In this document: piece after piece, positions 18,027-26,563 of the stretch
Position numbering within the stretch: position 1 is the first letter of the stretch
Layout: every line of letters begins with the position of its first letter
From: Varibaculum cambriense
GTDB taxonomy: Bacteria; Actinomycetota; Actinomycetes; Actinomycetales; Actinomycetaceae
Length of the DNA: 51,786 nt
Assembly (NCBI RefSeq): GCF_022133705.1
Contig: NZ_JAKNHJ010000018.1
Location: forward strand, 1-51,786
Direction: 5' to 3'
The notes under the pieces: generated by a model
What the model was told of the DNA's origin: nothing
The model's database searches: none
The model's input: only the letters and a program-made list of their open reading frames with translations
Program-made: the position numbers and the translations under genes

Positions 18027-18074
18027 ACGGGTTAGTCCCTCCCATTGAGGTATTAATACTATTAACCCGTTTTT
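18027..18074 (+). terminator. Candidate terminator with T-tract
   Basis: ACGGGTTA (18027-18034) pairs with TAACCCGT (18063-18070) around a loop that contains a small palindrome GTATTAATAC. It is followed by TTTTG. It could end transcription of the surface protein gene, although it lies about 290 bp past the stop. Confidence 0.5.
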
Positions 18075-18089
18075 GCCCCCCCACGAATG

Positions 18090-18134
18090 AATCTGGGGTT
18101 GGTAAGCGGAGATTCCGCTTACCAACCCCAGATT
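18090..18134 (-). terminator. Perfect 21-bp hairpin after the GH20 gene
   Basis: Positions 18090-18110 and 18114-18134 are perfectly complementary, with a 3-nt loop (GAT). It lies 15 bp past the GH20 stop and has no U-tract on either side. It most likely acts as a tail-less, possibly bidirectional terminator between convergent genes. Confidence 0.75.
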
Positions 18135-18148
18135 AATGATTAGCTACT

Positions 18149-21100
18149 CTAGAGACGTCGGCGCTTAATCGCCACTGCCCCTGCGGCTATCAATACCAAG
18201 GCTGCAGCTAGCGCGATTGCCGCATTCGAACCGGTGCCTTCCAAAGCAGGACTGCTGCCTTGAGCATTTGCGTTCCCAGTGGACGCACCGCCGGGCGCTT
18301 TCCCTTTACCGTCACCACCGGCGTTTCCATCCGGGGCAGGCTTATCGGAAGTACCCGGTTTACCAGTATCACCCGGCTTATCGCTACCGCCTGGCTTGTC
18401 AGTATCCCCAGGAGTATTTTCCTCGGTAACCGTAATCGTGAAAGCTGCGGTCACTGCTTCTTCATCCGGGTTCTCCGCGATAACCTGTACCGAGTATTTT
18501 CCAGCTTTAGCCGGTTTCCCGCTAATCACCCCAGTTTGCTTGTCAAAGACTACTCCCGCCGGAAGACCTTTAACTTCCCGAACTGTGCCGTTAGCTACCT
18601 TCACCGGTATATCTTTAATCGCCGCGCCTAGCTGCAGACTCTGGTCAGCTATGGGCGCGATTGACGCAGCCGGAGCTGCCGGATCAGCAGTTGGCCACGG
18701 ATTAGCTGGGGCGCTTTGAACTTTAACTGCTGGCGAAACCGAAATTGGGTTCTCGGGTTGGGCTGGCGCAGTCAAGGTGACAGGCGGCATCTGTGAAGAT
18801 ACACAGATAGCAGCCGCGGACGCGAACTGGTCTTCCCTACCTGCAACCTCATCCCACACGTCGGTAATCAGCAGTTTCACATATTTAGCTTTTACCGGAT
18901 TGTCATAGTAGGCACGCTGCCAATCGGTTCCATTTTCCCACTGACCCTCTTTTTGCAGCGTCCAACCCGTGATCGCATTGCCGTCTTTCGTGGTGTCAGA
19001 GGTGTAAATCTGGTAACTCTTGATGCGACCGTTCACTTTCCCTTGCCGTGAAAGGTACTCGACCGAGAGCATATTGTTAATAGTGCCATCGGGATTAGTT
19101 AGTGCCTGTTGCGGACTAAATACCAGCCAGTGAGGCAAACGATCTACTCCGCCAGCCCATTTACTGTGCCAGAAAGTATTGGATTTACCTGATTCGTCTA
19201 CGCCATCAAATGCGGCTTGTACGCGACCATTATTAGGGCCTTCACCGGTTTTTTCTTCCGAGTCTGCGCTTAAATCGGTAAATCCATCACATACGCGAGG
19301 TCCGAGCATTCCGCTCAAATTAACAGTAGTGCTTAGCTCCTCATCCCCCATCTTCCAGGTAAAGGTAGCTCTACCAGTCGTTCCGGTGGTATTTACCAGC
19401 TTAAATTTAGCAGTTCCAGTGCCACGCGCAGGTAGCTCAGCCATTTGAACTGTTTCCGGCAGAACCTTCCAGCCTTCACTCACGGTGGCTTTAATTTCTG
19501 AGGGCGCGACTTTGGCATTATCGGCAGCTGAGACTGTTACCGTAACTTCCCGCGGTTCAGAGGGATTCACGTCCTTAATCTCTGGCTGATCAACGGTAAT
19601 CGATTTTTCACGTACCAGGGAGAACAGAGCTTTATCAGCCAGTTTTCCTTTGGTGGCCACCAAATCTTTCGGGAATTGCGCAACCTTGCCGGCGGCTAGA
19701 TTATTTCCACTCCCAGATAATGATTTTTCCAGCAAAGTGGCGTCAGCCTTTACTTCCGCAGCCGAAACTCCCTGAATATCTACATGTTTCTCGCTGCCGT
19801 CAGCTACTGCCAGGTACTGGATTGAAACCGCGTTCCGCAAAGAAACCTTATTATCGGCTTCTACCACTACCTGCCATTTCTGTTGGTTTCTTTCCCGACC
19901 GCTAGCAAAAGCATTCTTATAGGTTTCACTGAGCGGGCGGCAAGATACCAAGGTAGGCTGGGCACCAACTTCGCTGACCGCACCTAAATGCTTTGCACCT
20001 TCGCTCATCGTCAAGCATTGGCCGGTAGCAGCATTGGAAATCTGATAGTAACCATCATAGGTTTTTGCCAGCTTCCAAGGTCCCTTGGCTACCGGATCCA
20101 ATTCTGGCAGACCGTATACCCCATCGGGAACCATAGCCGCCTGAACCTTAGAACGGGTAGTAGGATCGCCCAGAGAGTCGATGGTAGCTTTCATACCGTC
20201 AGCGCCCTCCCATTTAGGCCAAGGACGAGAAGCTGACCAGGTCATTTGGGCTAAGAACCGCAGAGAATCAGCCGTTATCATCTGGACTTCGTTCTCGGTT
20301 TCATTGATGTTATCGGGCCATAGCGATACCCGCGCCCCCAGGAGTTTGTCGTAGTTAGGGTCTATCTGGGCGCCACCATCAAAAGTGCCCACGTTCCAAT
20401 TTTTATTGTTATACAGGTTATTTGGCTTCATGGCATAGGTGTAACCAGCCGGATCAAAGGCGCGAGACCAATACATTGCTTGGGGAACATTTGTTAGTTG
20501 ATATCCCCGTTCCGCGAGCTGTTGCGGAGTTAGCGTACCGCCCTTTTTGAACCAATAGTCAATAACAATATCTTTATCCAGCTGGACGTTTGCGGTGTCA
20601 TAAAGACCATCATTGAAAATCCGCAGATTCTTGCCTTTACCTTTTACATAGGTGTTAATTTCGTTGATAAAGGCGGTAAAAGCATCATTGGCGTTGGCGC
20701 TGGGGCCAAAAGCGTCTTGCGCATACTTCGTTAACTGGGGATATAGCTGGTAGCCACCAGTCATGGTGTATTCGTCAGCGCCCATGTGCCAGAATTTCGA
20801 GTCGAAAGCCCCGTCATATTCATCGATTAGCTTCTTGATGAAAGCCCGGGCTTTAGGGTTGGAAATATCTAGCTGATCGGGGTGATATCCGCCGTTCTTA
20901 TCTACCAGTTGGTACTGGGGAGCGTTCTCCAACCAGATATTCATATGGCCTGGTGAGTTGATTTCGGGAATAACGTCAATATTTAGACTCTTCGCTTTAG
21001 CGACAAACTTTTTAACGTCCTCGGGGGTGTAGTATGACCAGGTCTGAGTGTCAGGATAGGCATCAGACTTTAGTTTCATCTCTAGGACAATGTTATTGAT

Positions 21101-21784
21101 ATGCAAGTCAGCAGCATCATCCAAGAAACGCTCAATCCATTCGGTTGAGATATTGAGCTGGCAGGCACACAGAGTTACCCCCCGTTCTTTATATTTAGGT
21201 ACTGATACTACCGAGCCTGCCGGTAAGGTTAGCTGTTTTTGACGCATCAACTGGGAAAAGGAACGAGTCCCATAAAACACGCCCGCATCAGTCGCGCCGA
21301 TGATTTGCACGCCCGAGGAGCCAATCTTTAGCTCAAAGCCTTCTGCCCCTAAATCTTTGCGCATCCTATCTTGCAGTAATTGCACATCAAATTCGGTAGT
21401 GCGCTTACCTATTTTCGCGGGAACCGACGAACCTAAATAGGCGCTGAGCTCTGTAGCTAATGCTTTAGCCCGCGCGTTAAGCGCCTGGGTGGAAACTACC
21501 CGCGCGCCCTCGGCTAACGTCCAGGTTCCGCCACTAGTTTTCCAAGCATCCAGACTGGGAATAGTTTTCGGTAGGGTAGCGGAGCCGTCAGCTTTATAGG
21601 CTCCGAGAGGTTCGGCCGCAGCCGTGGGAGCTGGAAGCGATATCGACAGAGCCAACGCCCCACTTACTAGGGCTACCCCTAAAGGTTTCAATAGTTTTGA
21701 GCCTATTCGCTGCCGGCGCTTACTGGCCTTATCAGCTTTGACCCAGGAACATAAAGATGGATTTTTTCGTTTTTGAAGCAACAC
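18149..21784 (-). CDS. lnbB: GH20 lacto-N-biosidase-like extracellular enzyme
   Basis: Secreted, surface-attached glycosidase of 1211 residues. Signal peptide about 1-57 with a long basic N-region; GH20b-type domain (about 70-195); GH20 catalytic barrel (about 200-540) with catalytic pair D337-E338 in WHMGADEYTMTGGY. The GADEY form and RGVTLCACQ resemble Bifidobacterium bifidum LnbB more than ordinary hexosaminidases (usually GGDE), which suggests release of lacto-N-biose from type-1 chains. Then come a lectin or Ig-like region, a sugar-binding-like domain with NTFWHSKWAGG (about 880-1020), a He_PIG-type Ig domain, a Gly/Pro/Lys-rich stalk, a hydrophobic helix and KRRRL. The C-terminus has PALEGTGS rather than a canonical LPXTG. 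GTG start with AGGTG upstream. Hexosaminidase activity remains the alternative. Confidence 0.82.
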   Translation of the reverse strand: MLLQKRKNPSLCSWVKADKASKRRQRIGSKLLKPLGVALVSGALALSISLPAPTAAAEPLGAYKADGSATLPKTIPSLDAWKTSGGTWTLAEGARVVSTQALNARAKALATELSAYLGSSVPAKIGKRTTEFDVQLLQDRMRKDLGAEGFELKIGSSGVQIIGATDAGVFYGTRSFSQLMRQKQLTLPAGSVVSVPKYKERGVTLCACQLNISTEWIERFLDDAADLHINNIVLEMKLKSDAYPDTQTWSYYTPEDVKKFVAKAKSLNIDVIPEINSPGHMNIWLENAPQYQLVDKNGGYHPDQLDISNPKARAFIKKLIDEYDGAFDSKFWHMGADEYTMTGGYQLYPQLTKYAQDAFGPSANANDAFTAFINEINTYVKGKGKNLRIFNDGLYDTANVQLDKDIVIDYWFKKGGTLTPQQLAERGYQLTNVPQAMYWSRAFDPAGYTYAMKPNNLYNNKNWNVGTFDGGAQIDPNYDKLLGARVSLWPDNINETENEVQMITADSLRFLAQMTWSASRPWPKWEGADGMKATIDSLGDPTTRSKVQAAMVPDGVYGLPELDPVAKGPWKLAKTYDGYYQISNAATGQCLTMSEGAKHLGAVSEVGAQPTLVSCRPLSETYKNAFASGRERNQQKWQVVVEADNKVSLRNAVSIQYLAVADGSEKHVDIQGVSAAEVKADATLLEKSLSGSGNNLAAGKVAQFPKDLVATKGKLADKALFSLVREKSITVDQPEIKDVNPSEPREVTVTVSAADNAKVAPSEIKATVSEGWKVLPETVQMAELPARGTGTAKFKLVNTTGTTGRATFTWKMGDEELSTTVNLSGMLGPRVCDGFTDLSADSEEKTGEGPNNGRVQAAFDGVDESGKSNTFWHSKWAGGVDRLPHWLVFSPQQALTNPDGTINNMLSVEYLSRQGKVNGRIKSYQIYTSDTTKDGNAITGWTLQKEGQWENGTDWQRAYYDNPVKAKYVKLLITDVWDEVAGREDQFASAAAICVSSQMPPVTLTAPAQPENPISVSPAVKVQSAPANPWPTADPAAPAASIAPIADQSLQLGAAIKDIPVKVANGTVREVKGLPAGVVFDKQTGVISGKPAKAGKYSVQVIAENPDEEAVTAAFTITVTEENTPGDTDKPGGSDKPGDTGKPGTSDKPAPDGNAGGDGKGKAPGGASTGNANAQGSSPALEGTGSNAAIALAAALVLIAAGAVAIKRRRL

Positions 21785-21886
21785 TGCTACACCTGCTCTG
21801 ACTTAGATAACTAGCATGAGGAATTATCAGATTTCACAATAGCATATCTCAACAGCTAAAACGTTAAGATTTATTAAGATAATGTC

Positions 21887-21926
21887 CGCGGGCGGGGTGC
21901 TCACTTTGGGGAGCACCCCGCCCGCG
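21887..21926 (-). terminator. Terminator of the GH136 gene
   Basis: CGCGGGCGGGGTGCTC (21887-21902) and GAGCACCCCGCCCGCG (21911-21926) form a perfect 16-bp GC-rich stem with an 8-nt loop, 20 bp after the GH136 stop. It separates that gene from the GH20 gene, which therefore probably has its own promoter. Confidence 0.85.
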
Positions 21927-21946
21927 ATTTACTGTTTGTAATCGGT

Positions 21947-24900
21947 CTAGTTTGTGCGACGTCGAAGAGCTACCGCCAAACCTGCTGCCACAAATCCTAG
22001 CCCTAGTAGTGCAATCATTCCTGCTTGCGAACCAGTGCTAGCGGTTTGCTGATTTGAGCTTCCAGGAGTTTTCTTCCCGCCAACAGCAGGCTGACCCGAG
22101 TTATCTTTACCGGGTTTAGTCTCACCAGTTCCGGGTTTAGGTTTATCAACGCCAGGTTTACCGGGTTTATCCGTACCGGGTTTGTCACCCGGCTGTTGCG
22201 GATTGTCCCCCGGTTCCTGCGGATTCACTACCGGAGGCTGCTGGTTAGCTTTAAACACGTGAGTGAAAGGAGTAGCTACCCCTGCTTCGTATCCCTCACA
22301 GGTGGAAGCCACGCTTACTTGTACCGTCACGTCCTTGTCCGAATCGGCAACCGTTACCTTACCAGCTTTAGCGACTTTTGCCTCTTGATCGTCTACTTTC
22401 ACCGAATATTCCAGGCAAGTAGGGGCATCAGGCACGGTATAGGAACGGTCATTATCATCGAACGTTACCGCAGGAGCAGTCAGTTTCTTTTTAACGACCG
22501 TCATCGTAACCATAGTGGTCTCCCGTTTCCCGTCGCCACTGTCAGCGACTAGCTGAACTTGTTGCGCGCCCAACTGTAAAGAGTTGGGATGCGGATATCC
22601 CCAGGAGTATTCCACTGCGTCCTGCGGCTTTACTACTTTGCTTTTTGCCTCAGGTACCGCGTCAGAATACTCAACGGTAAAATCTGTGCCACTAAGCTGT
22701 GGTTTTTCCGCAGCTGGAGCATTCGGATCGTAAACTGGCTGCCCAGCAGGGTTATATTCAGTCTCCACATATTTGATTACTGGGCTGATGTGAACCGAGT
22801 TCGCCTTGAGACTACCCTCATTGTGGGATACTACCCGCAAATAATCGCCAGCTTTCAAAGCAATCTGCTCATTGAAAACAAAGTCGCCTTTCTGCCTGGA
22901 AATTTTTAAATCCACGCTCTTGAGCACTTTGTTATTGAGCATCAGGGACACAGTTACCGTGGCATTTGGGTCATGATTATTTTGACGCAGATACGGTTCA
23001 TCGTCCTTAATCTTGAAAGTTACTTTTCCGCTAGCAGGAGCCTTAAAAGCCATCGCAGTATCGGGAGTTTCACTGGAGAGTAGACCGTGAATATTTCCGC
23101 GCTGATCTGGAGCTTTCAAAGCGCCCTGGTTGTGATCTAGACCAGGACCGTAATACTGGTTATACGCCCAGTTATGCCAACCGTCATTATCATAGGTGGT
23201 CATATTTGCCCAGGTGTTACCCTGTTTAATCTGTGCAAACCAATATGGTCCTTGCACGCCCATCCATTTATTATTTCCAGCCGGAGTCTCCCGATAGTCT
23301 CGCACCCAGTCAAAATCGGAAACTACCTTGACAGTATATTCACTGGCTTGCGCGCCCTCTCCGATAATGACTTTCGCGCCCTCGGTAATCGGATCATCCA
23401 TACCTAGCTGAGTGTTACCGGACATAACTTTGGCTTTAACCCCTGCTGGCAACCCTAATTGGGCGAGGAAATTCTTTACCAGCGGAGCTTTGTTACTACC
23501 TGCCGCTGCAATCGCCACGGTTATCGTCTTCGCTTTATTATCAATTTGATAGGGCGAAGCAGTCGGATTCGGAGCAGGTACTGGTATTTCCGCTGCTCCT
23601 ATAGTAGGTAGACCAGAAATAGCCGTCCCAAAGAAGTCGTGTTCTACCGTATAACCATTCGCGTCAGTAATGGTTTTGCCGTTCCCGATAGCGGCGGATC
23701 CCGCTACCGGCTTGAATCCATCAAAAACGGTGGTGGCAGTAGAACCATCATGGATGCGAGCCTGGTGATTACTCGCCATCTCAACCGCAGCTGGGTTCTG
23801 CAGAACCGGTGTACCTTTAGCTACTACCTGCTTATTGGCATCTTGAGGGGTAGTAGCAAAGTTGTAATACAGGTTATGGTCATAAATCTGGTTTCCGGGC
23901 TTCCAGTTCTCTTCAACTTTAGTAACCCCATCTGGTTTATAGAAGATATTGTTTTCTATTCTGGTGGGGGCATGACCACGGGTAATAATTTTGGATCCTT
24001 CACCCATAATGAAGGTGTTGTTGTAGACGTGAGCATCTTTCTGATCGGGGATATCTAAAGCTCCCCGGACATCACTGTGGGCTATGTTGTAGCGGAACGT
24101 GTTATGCAAAGAACCGTTATTACAGAACATAATGGTAGCGCCAGTATTGGCATAGGAATAGTTGTATTGATATACAGTGCCATCCCCAAAGTCGGCATCC
24201 CAGGGCTGACCGTCGCCATTACCGGTAAAAGCGTGACGGGTGTTGAAGGCCTCGTTGTATTGGAAGATGGCATTCTTGCAGCGCCAAGGCCAGATGCCCG
24301 CGGCTACCCGCCCCCAGCCAGAACCGGCTGGGCCATTAATGTTATGGGGATGCAGGTAATCCGTGGTATTCATGTGACGTGCCGCCCCATCGGAAACGTT
24401 ATATTCAATTAAGGGACGGTCACAATACATAGTGGTGATGGAATCGCCACCCGCGTCCTTAATATAGTTGCCGCGAATGACCACTTTACTAGAACCGTAT
24501 TTAGCGATTATTTCATCAGAGATAGGTCCGTTTTGCGGACGGTCGATAATGTTTTGGTAAGCGGTATAGCCAGCTGCAATCCCCCAGCGGCTAACGGTTT
24601 CAACCCGGTTATTTAGAATCTGTAAATCATCGAAGCGAGCAATTTTATCTGCTTCGGTGGCGGGCTTACCACTTTCTGGGTAATGGGCCATGAAATAGAT
24701 GCCCCCATTAGCCAGATGCTTATCGTAGATATTGCCGTCAATATCGTGGATATACATATCAGCCACTACAATATGGCGCATCGGCCCATTCTCGGCAATC
24801 CCGGCTACCCCGGTACGTTCCAAAGCTAAACCGTCATTGTACGCTTTAGGGTCAGCCTCCGGATTCATTTCCCGGTCATTTGTTACTTCCAACCCCGAGA

Positions 24901-25384
24901 TTTCCAAATAATTAACGTCTTTAAGTAAAACCGCACTGGAAATCTCTGCCTTATTGCGGTGAGATTCGATTCGGGCGTGGTAATCCTGATTCCAGCGTCC
25001 CGCACCATTGGTGTTAATCACCGGACGAGCACTACCATCCCCATAGGGTTTGATTTGAATCGGGGCATCTTTAGAGCCACTAGAACCTGTCGTTACGTGT
25101 ATTGCTTGACCATTCCAGGTGTCACCACGTTTAAGCAAGACCTTATCGCCCGGCCCTAACTTTATTTCATTTATTTTTGCCAGAGATTTGAACGGCTTAT
25201 CCTGGCTGGTACCGGAATTTTGGTCGTTTCCAGCACTGCTGGATACGTAGTAGCTGGTGCCTCTTACCTTATCCATATTAGCCCCCCCATCTGCTGCAAA
25301 GGAGCTGGCGGAACTGAGAACCAGACCCGCCGTTAACGCCATGGAAGAACCGAGGATAGTTGCTCGCCGTAGAGCTTTCAACAT
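21947..25384 (-). CDS. lnbX: GH136 lacto-N-biosidase (LnbX-like), surface anchored
   Basis: Secreted protein of 1145 residues. Signal peptide about 1-30, then YYVSSSAGNDQNSGTSQDKP, the start of a right-handed parallel beta-helix to about residue 610, rich in N-x-F and N-x-I turns. Blocks such as NDGLALERTGVAGIAENGPM, NIYDKHLANGGIYFMAHYPE, DSITTMYCDRPLIEYNVSDG and GRVAAGIWPW recall Bifidobacterium longum LnbX, which releases lacto-N-biose from lacto-N-tetraose. The Asp cluster D396, D398 and D401 (WDADFGDGT) is the likely active-site region. It is followed by Ig-like or sugar-binding modules, a Pro/Gly/Lys-rich stalk, a STGSQAG sequence, a hydrophobic helix and RRRTN. ATG start after GGGGAAGGTA. 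The LnbY-like gene lies 70 bp upstream. The family call is from recalled similarity. Confidence 0.8.
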   Translation of the reverse strand: MLKALRRATILGSSMALTAGLVLSSASSFAADGGANMDKVRGTSYYVSSSAGNDQNSGTSQDKPFKSLAKINEIKLGPGDKVLLKRGDTWNGQAIHVTTGSSGSKDAPIQIKPYGDGSARPVINTNGAGRWNQDYHARIESHRNKAEISSAVLLKDVNYLEISGLEVTNDREMNPEADPKAYNDGLALERTGVAGIAENGPMRHIVVADMYIHDIDGNIYDKHLANGGIYFMAHYPESGKPATEADKIARFDDLQILNNRVETVSRWGIAAGYTAYQNIIDRPQNGPISDEIIAKYGSSKVVIRGNYIKDAGGDSITTMYCDRPLIEYNVSDGAARHMNTTDYLHPHNINGPAGSGWGRVAAGIWPWRCKNAIFQYNEAFNTRHAFTGNGDGQPWDADFGDGTVYQYNYSYANTGATIMFCNNGSLHNTFRYNIAHSDVRGALDIPDQKDAHVYNNTFIMGEGSKIITRGHAPTRIENNIFYKPDGVTKVEENWKPGNQIYDHNLYYNFATTPQDANKQVVAKGTPVLQNPAAVEMASNHQARIHDGSTATTVFDGFKPVAGSAAIGNGKTITDANGYTVEHDFFGTAISGLPTIGAAEIPVPAPNPTASPYQIDNKAKTITVAIAAAGSNKAPLVKNFLAQLGLPAGVKAKVMSGNTQLGMDDPITEGAKVIIGEGAQASEYTVKVVSDFDWVRDYRETPAGNNKWMGVQGPYWFAQIKQGNTWANMTTYDNDGWHNWAYNQYYGPGLDHNQGALKAPDQRGNIHGLLSSETPDTAMAFKAPASGKVTFKIKDDEPYLRQNNHDPNATVTVSLMLNNKVLKSVDLKISRQKGDFVFNEQIALKAGDYLRVVSHNEGSLKANSVHISPVIKYVETEYNPAGQPVYDPNAPAAEKPQLSGTDFTVEYSDAVPEAKSKVVKPQDAVEYSWGYPHPNSLQLGAQQVQLVADSGDGKRETTMVTMTVVKKKLTAPAVTFDDNDRSYTVPDAPTCLEYSVKVDDQEAKVAKAGKVTVADSDKDVTVQVSVASTCEGYEAGVATPFTHVFKANQQPPVVNPQEPGDNPQQPGDKPGTDKPGKPGVDKPKPGTGETKPGKDNSGQPAVGGKKTPGSSNQQTASTGSQAGMIALLGLGFVAAGLAVALRRRTN

Positions 25385-25454
25385 TACCTTCCCCTTTTTT
25401 GCTTTATTGTTATTTTCTATTCACTTTTTCAAACTATGGTTATTACTAAAATCG

Positions 25455-26270
25455 TTACTTAAACTCTTTTTCAATCAATTTAGCTGCTCCTTCAATCGAA
25501 AAATCTTGTACTAGCAGTTTTTCTACCCGCTCAGTAATCAGCTTGGTTAGCTTTTCTTCGCGAAGTGTTTTAACAGCTTGCGGGCGCACTTGTTCAAAAC
25601 CAGCTTTTCGCCCTTGCTTATCCGTCCACTGCCGGGAAGCATAAAAGCTACGCAACTCGTCCTCGGAAAATTCCATACCAGGATTCTTGGGATTGATGAC
25701 ATATTGCTGAGTCAAGGATGAAATCCGATAACTAATAAAAGTGGCCAGGTCATAGCTTTGCAAGCCATAGACTGGCTGCCCTAAGTCAATCTTTTGCTTA
25801 TTTTCCTGGTTGGTTCGCTCAAGATCGCGCTGTAATCCCGTAAAAGACGCATCCTTGATCAAACCAGCTTCTTGGAAAAGAGAGAATGCTGCCCGCCAGT
25901 TTTTAAGCTGCGCTAAAGCGGAAGTTGCCGCTTCTCTGCTCGGAATATGTCCCTGATAGCTCCGAGACCAAAAGTCCTCGTCCTCAAGGCGAGCACCATA
26001 TTTACTCACGCATTCCCCCTGTACCTGTTGCTTCACCGCCCGAGCAGCCTGAAGATACTCGGCGTTACTAACTGGGTCGCCGGAGAGCTTAAACATAGTT
26101 GCTTCCCCGGTGGAGGAGGTAGTTTTTGCAAAGGAAGAGTGCATATATTTCCAAATTCCGATGCCGATTCCTAACGCCGCCACCAGTGCCGTAACCACTG
26201 CTATTACCCATTTACGTGCCGAAAACTTTGCGGGGTGGTGCTGGTTTCTCGTCTTAGCACAGTTCTTCAT
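25455..26270 (-). CDS. lnbY: LnbY-like folding partner of the GH136 enzyme
   Basis: Membrane-anchored extracytoplasmic protein of 271 residues. I chose the ATG at 26270 (AGGTGTCCCT upstream); the 59 codons further upstream read as non-coding. One transmembrane helix (about 21-43) is followed by a helical domain with FKLSGDPVSNAEYLQAARAV, YGARLEDEDFWSRSYQGHIP, LRSFYASRQW and FEQVRPQAVKTLREEKLTKL. This resembles SurA/PrsA-type chaperone segments. In B. longum the GH136 enzyme LnbX needs a dedicated partner, LnbY, for active folding, and the 70-bp spacing here suggests the same pairing, with the order reversed. The match to LnbY is inferred from layout and position; a generic SurA-like protein is the alternative. 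Confidence 0.65.
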   Translation of the reverse strand: MKNCAKTRNQHHPAKFSARKWVIAVVTALVAALGIGIGIWKYMHSSFAKTTSSTGEATMFKLSGDPVSNAEYLQAARAVKQQVQGECVSKYGARLEDEDFWSRSYQGHIPSREAATSALAQLKNWRAAFSLFQEAGLIKDASFTGLQRDLERTNQENKQKIDLGQPVYGLQSYDLATFISYRISSLTQQYVINPKNPGMEFSEDELRSFYASRQWTDKQGRKAGFEQVRPQAVKTLREEKLTKLITERVEKLLVQDFSIEGAAKLIEKEFK

Positions 26271-26563
26271 AGGGACACCTAAAGACTGAAATGCCGAATG
26301 GGAAACAGAGGACGTTGGGCAAGACCCGAAATAGTTCGCCGTCGTCTGCTGAGTGGTAGGAACAAGGCAGGATACAGAATGAGACCTCTTCTTTGAAGTA
26401 GAAACGATAACTAGCTTGACTTTATAAAAGAAAACCCACACATTCAAGATTGAGAATTATTCCTTATGTAAAGACTCCGGCAATTTCTCCAAAACCAAAA
26501 CATTAGAGTATTACAAGCTATTGCTGCTGGTAAAACTATTTCATTATTGTTAATCTAAATTTT
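26271..26563. promoter_or_regulatory. Divergent promoter region of lnbYX and the sialidase gene
   Basis: 293 bp of AT-rich DNA between divergent starts. On the plus strand the sialidase ATG has no purine-rich ribosome-binding site; TTATTGTTAATCTAAATTTT precedes it, with TAATCT or CATTAT as possible -10 elements. No palindromic operator stands out. Confidence 0.45.

Larger units (their letters stand above)
17735..18148. other. Convergent intergenic region after the surface protein
   Basis: A 414-bp stretch between convergent genes. No gene is supported in 17735-18026. The right part holds two hairpins, listed separately. Confidence 0.5.

Noticed and set aside
26271-26447. 59-codon N-terminal extension of the LnbY-like gene
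   Set aside because: It has low-complexity, non-signal-like sequence, and a better ATG with an AGGTG site exists at 26270.
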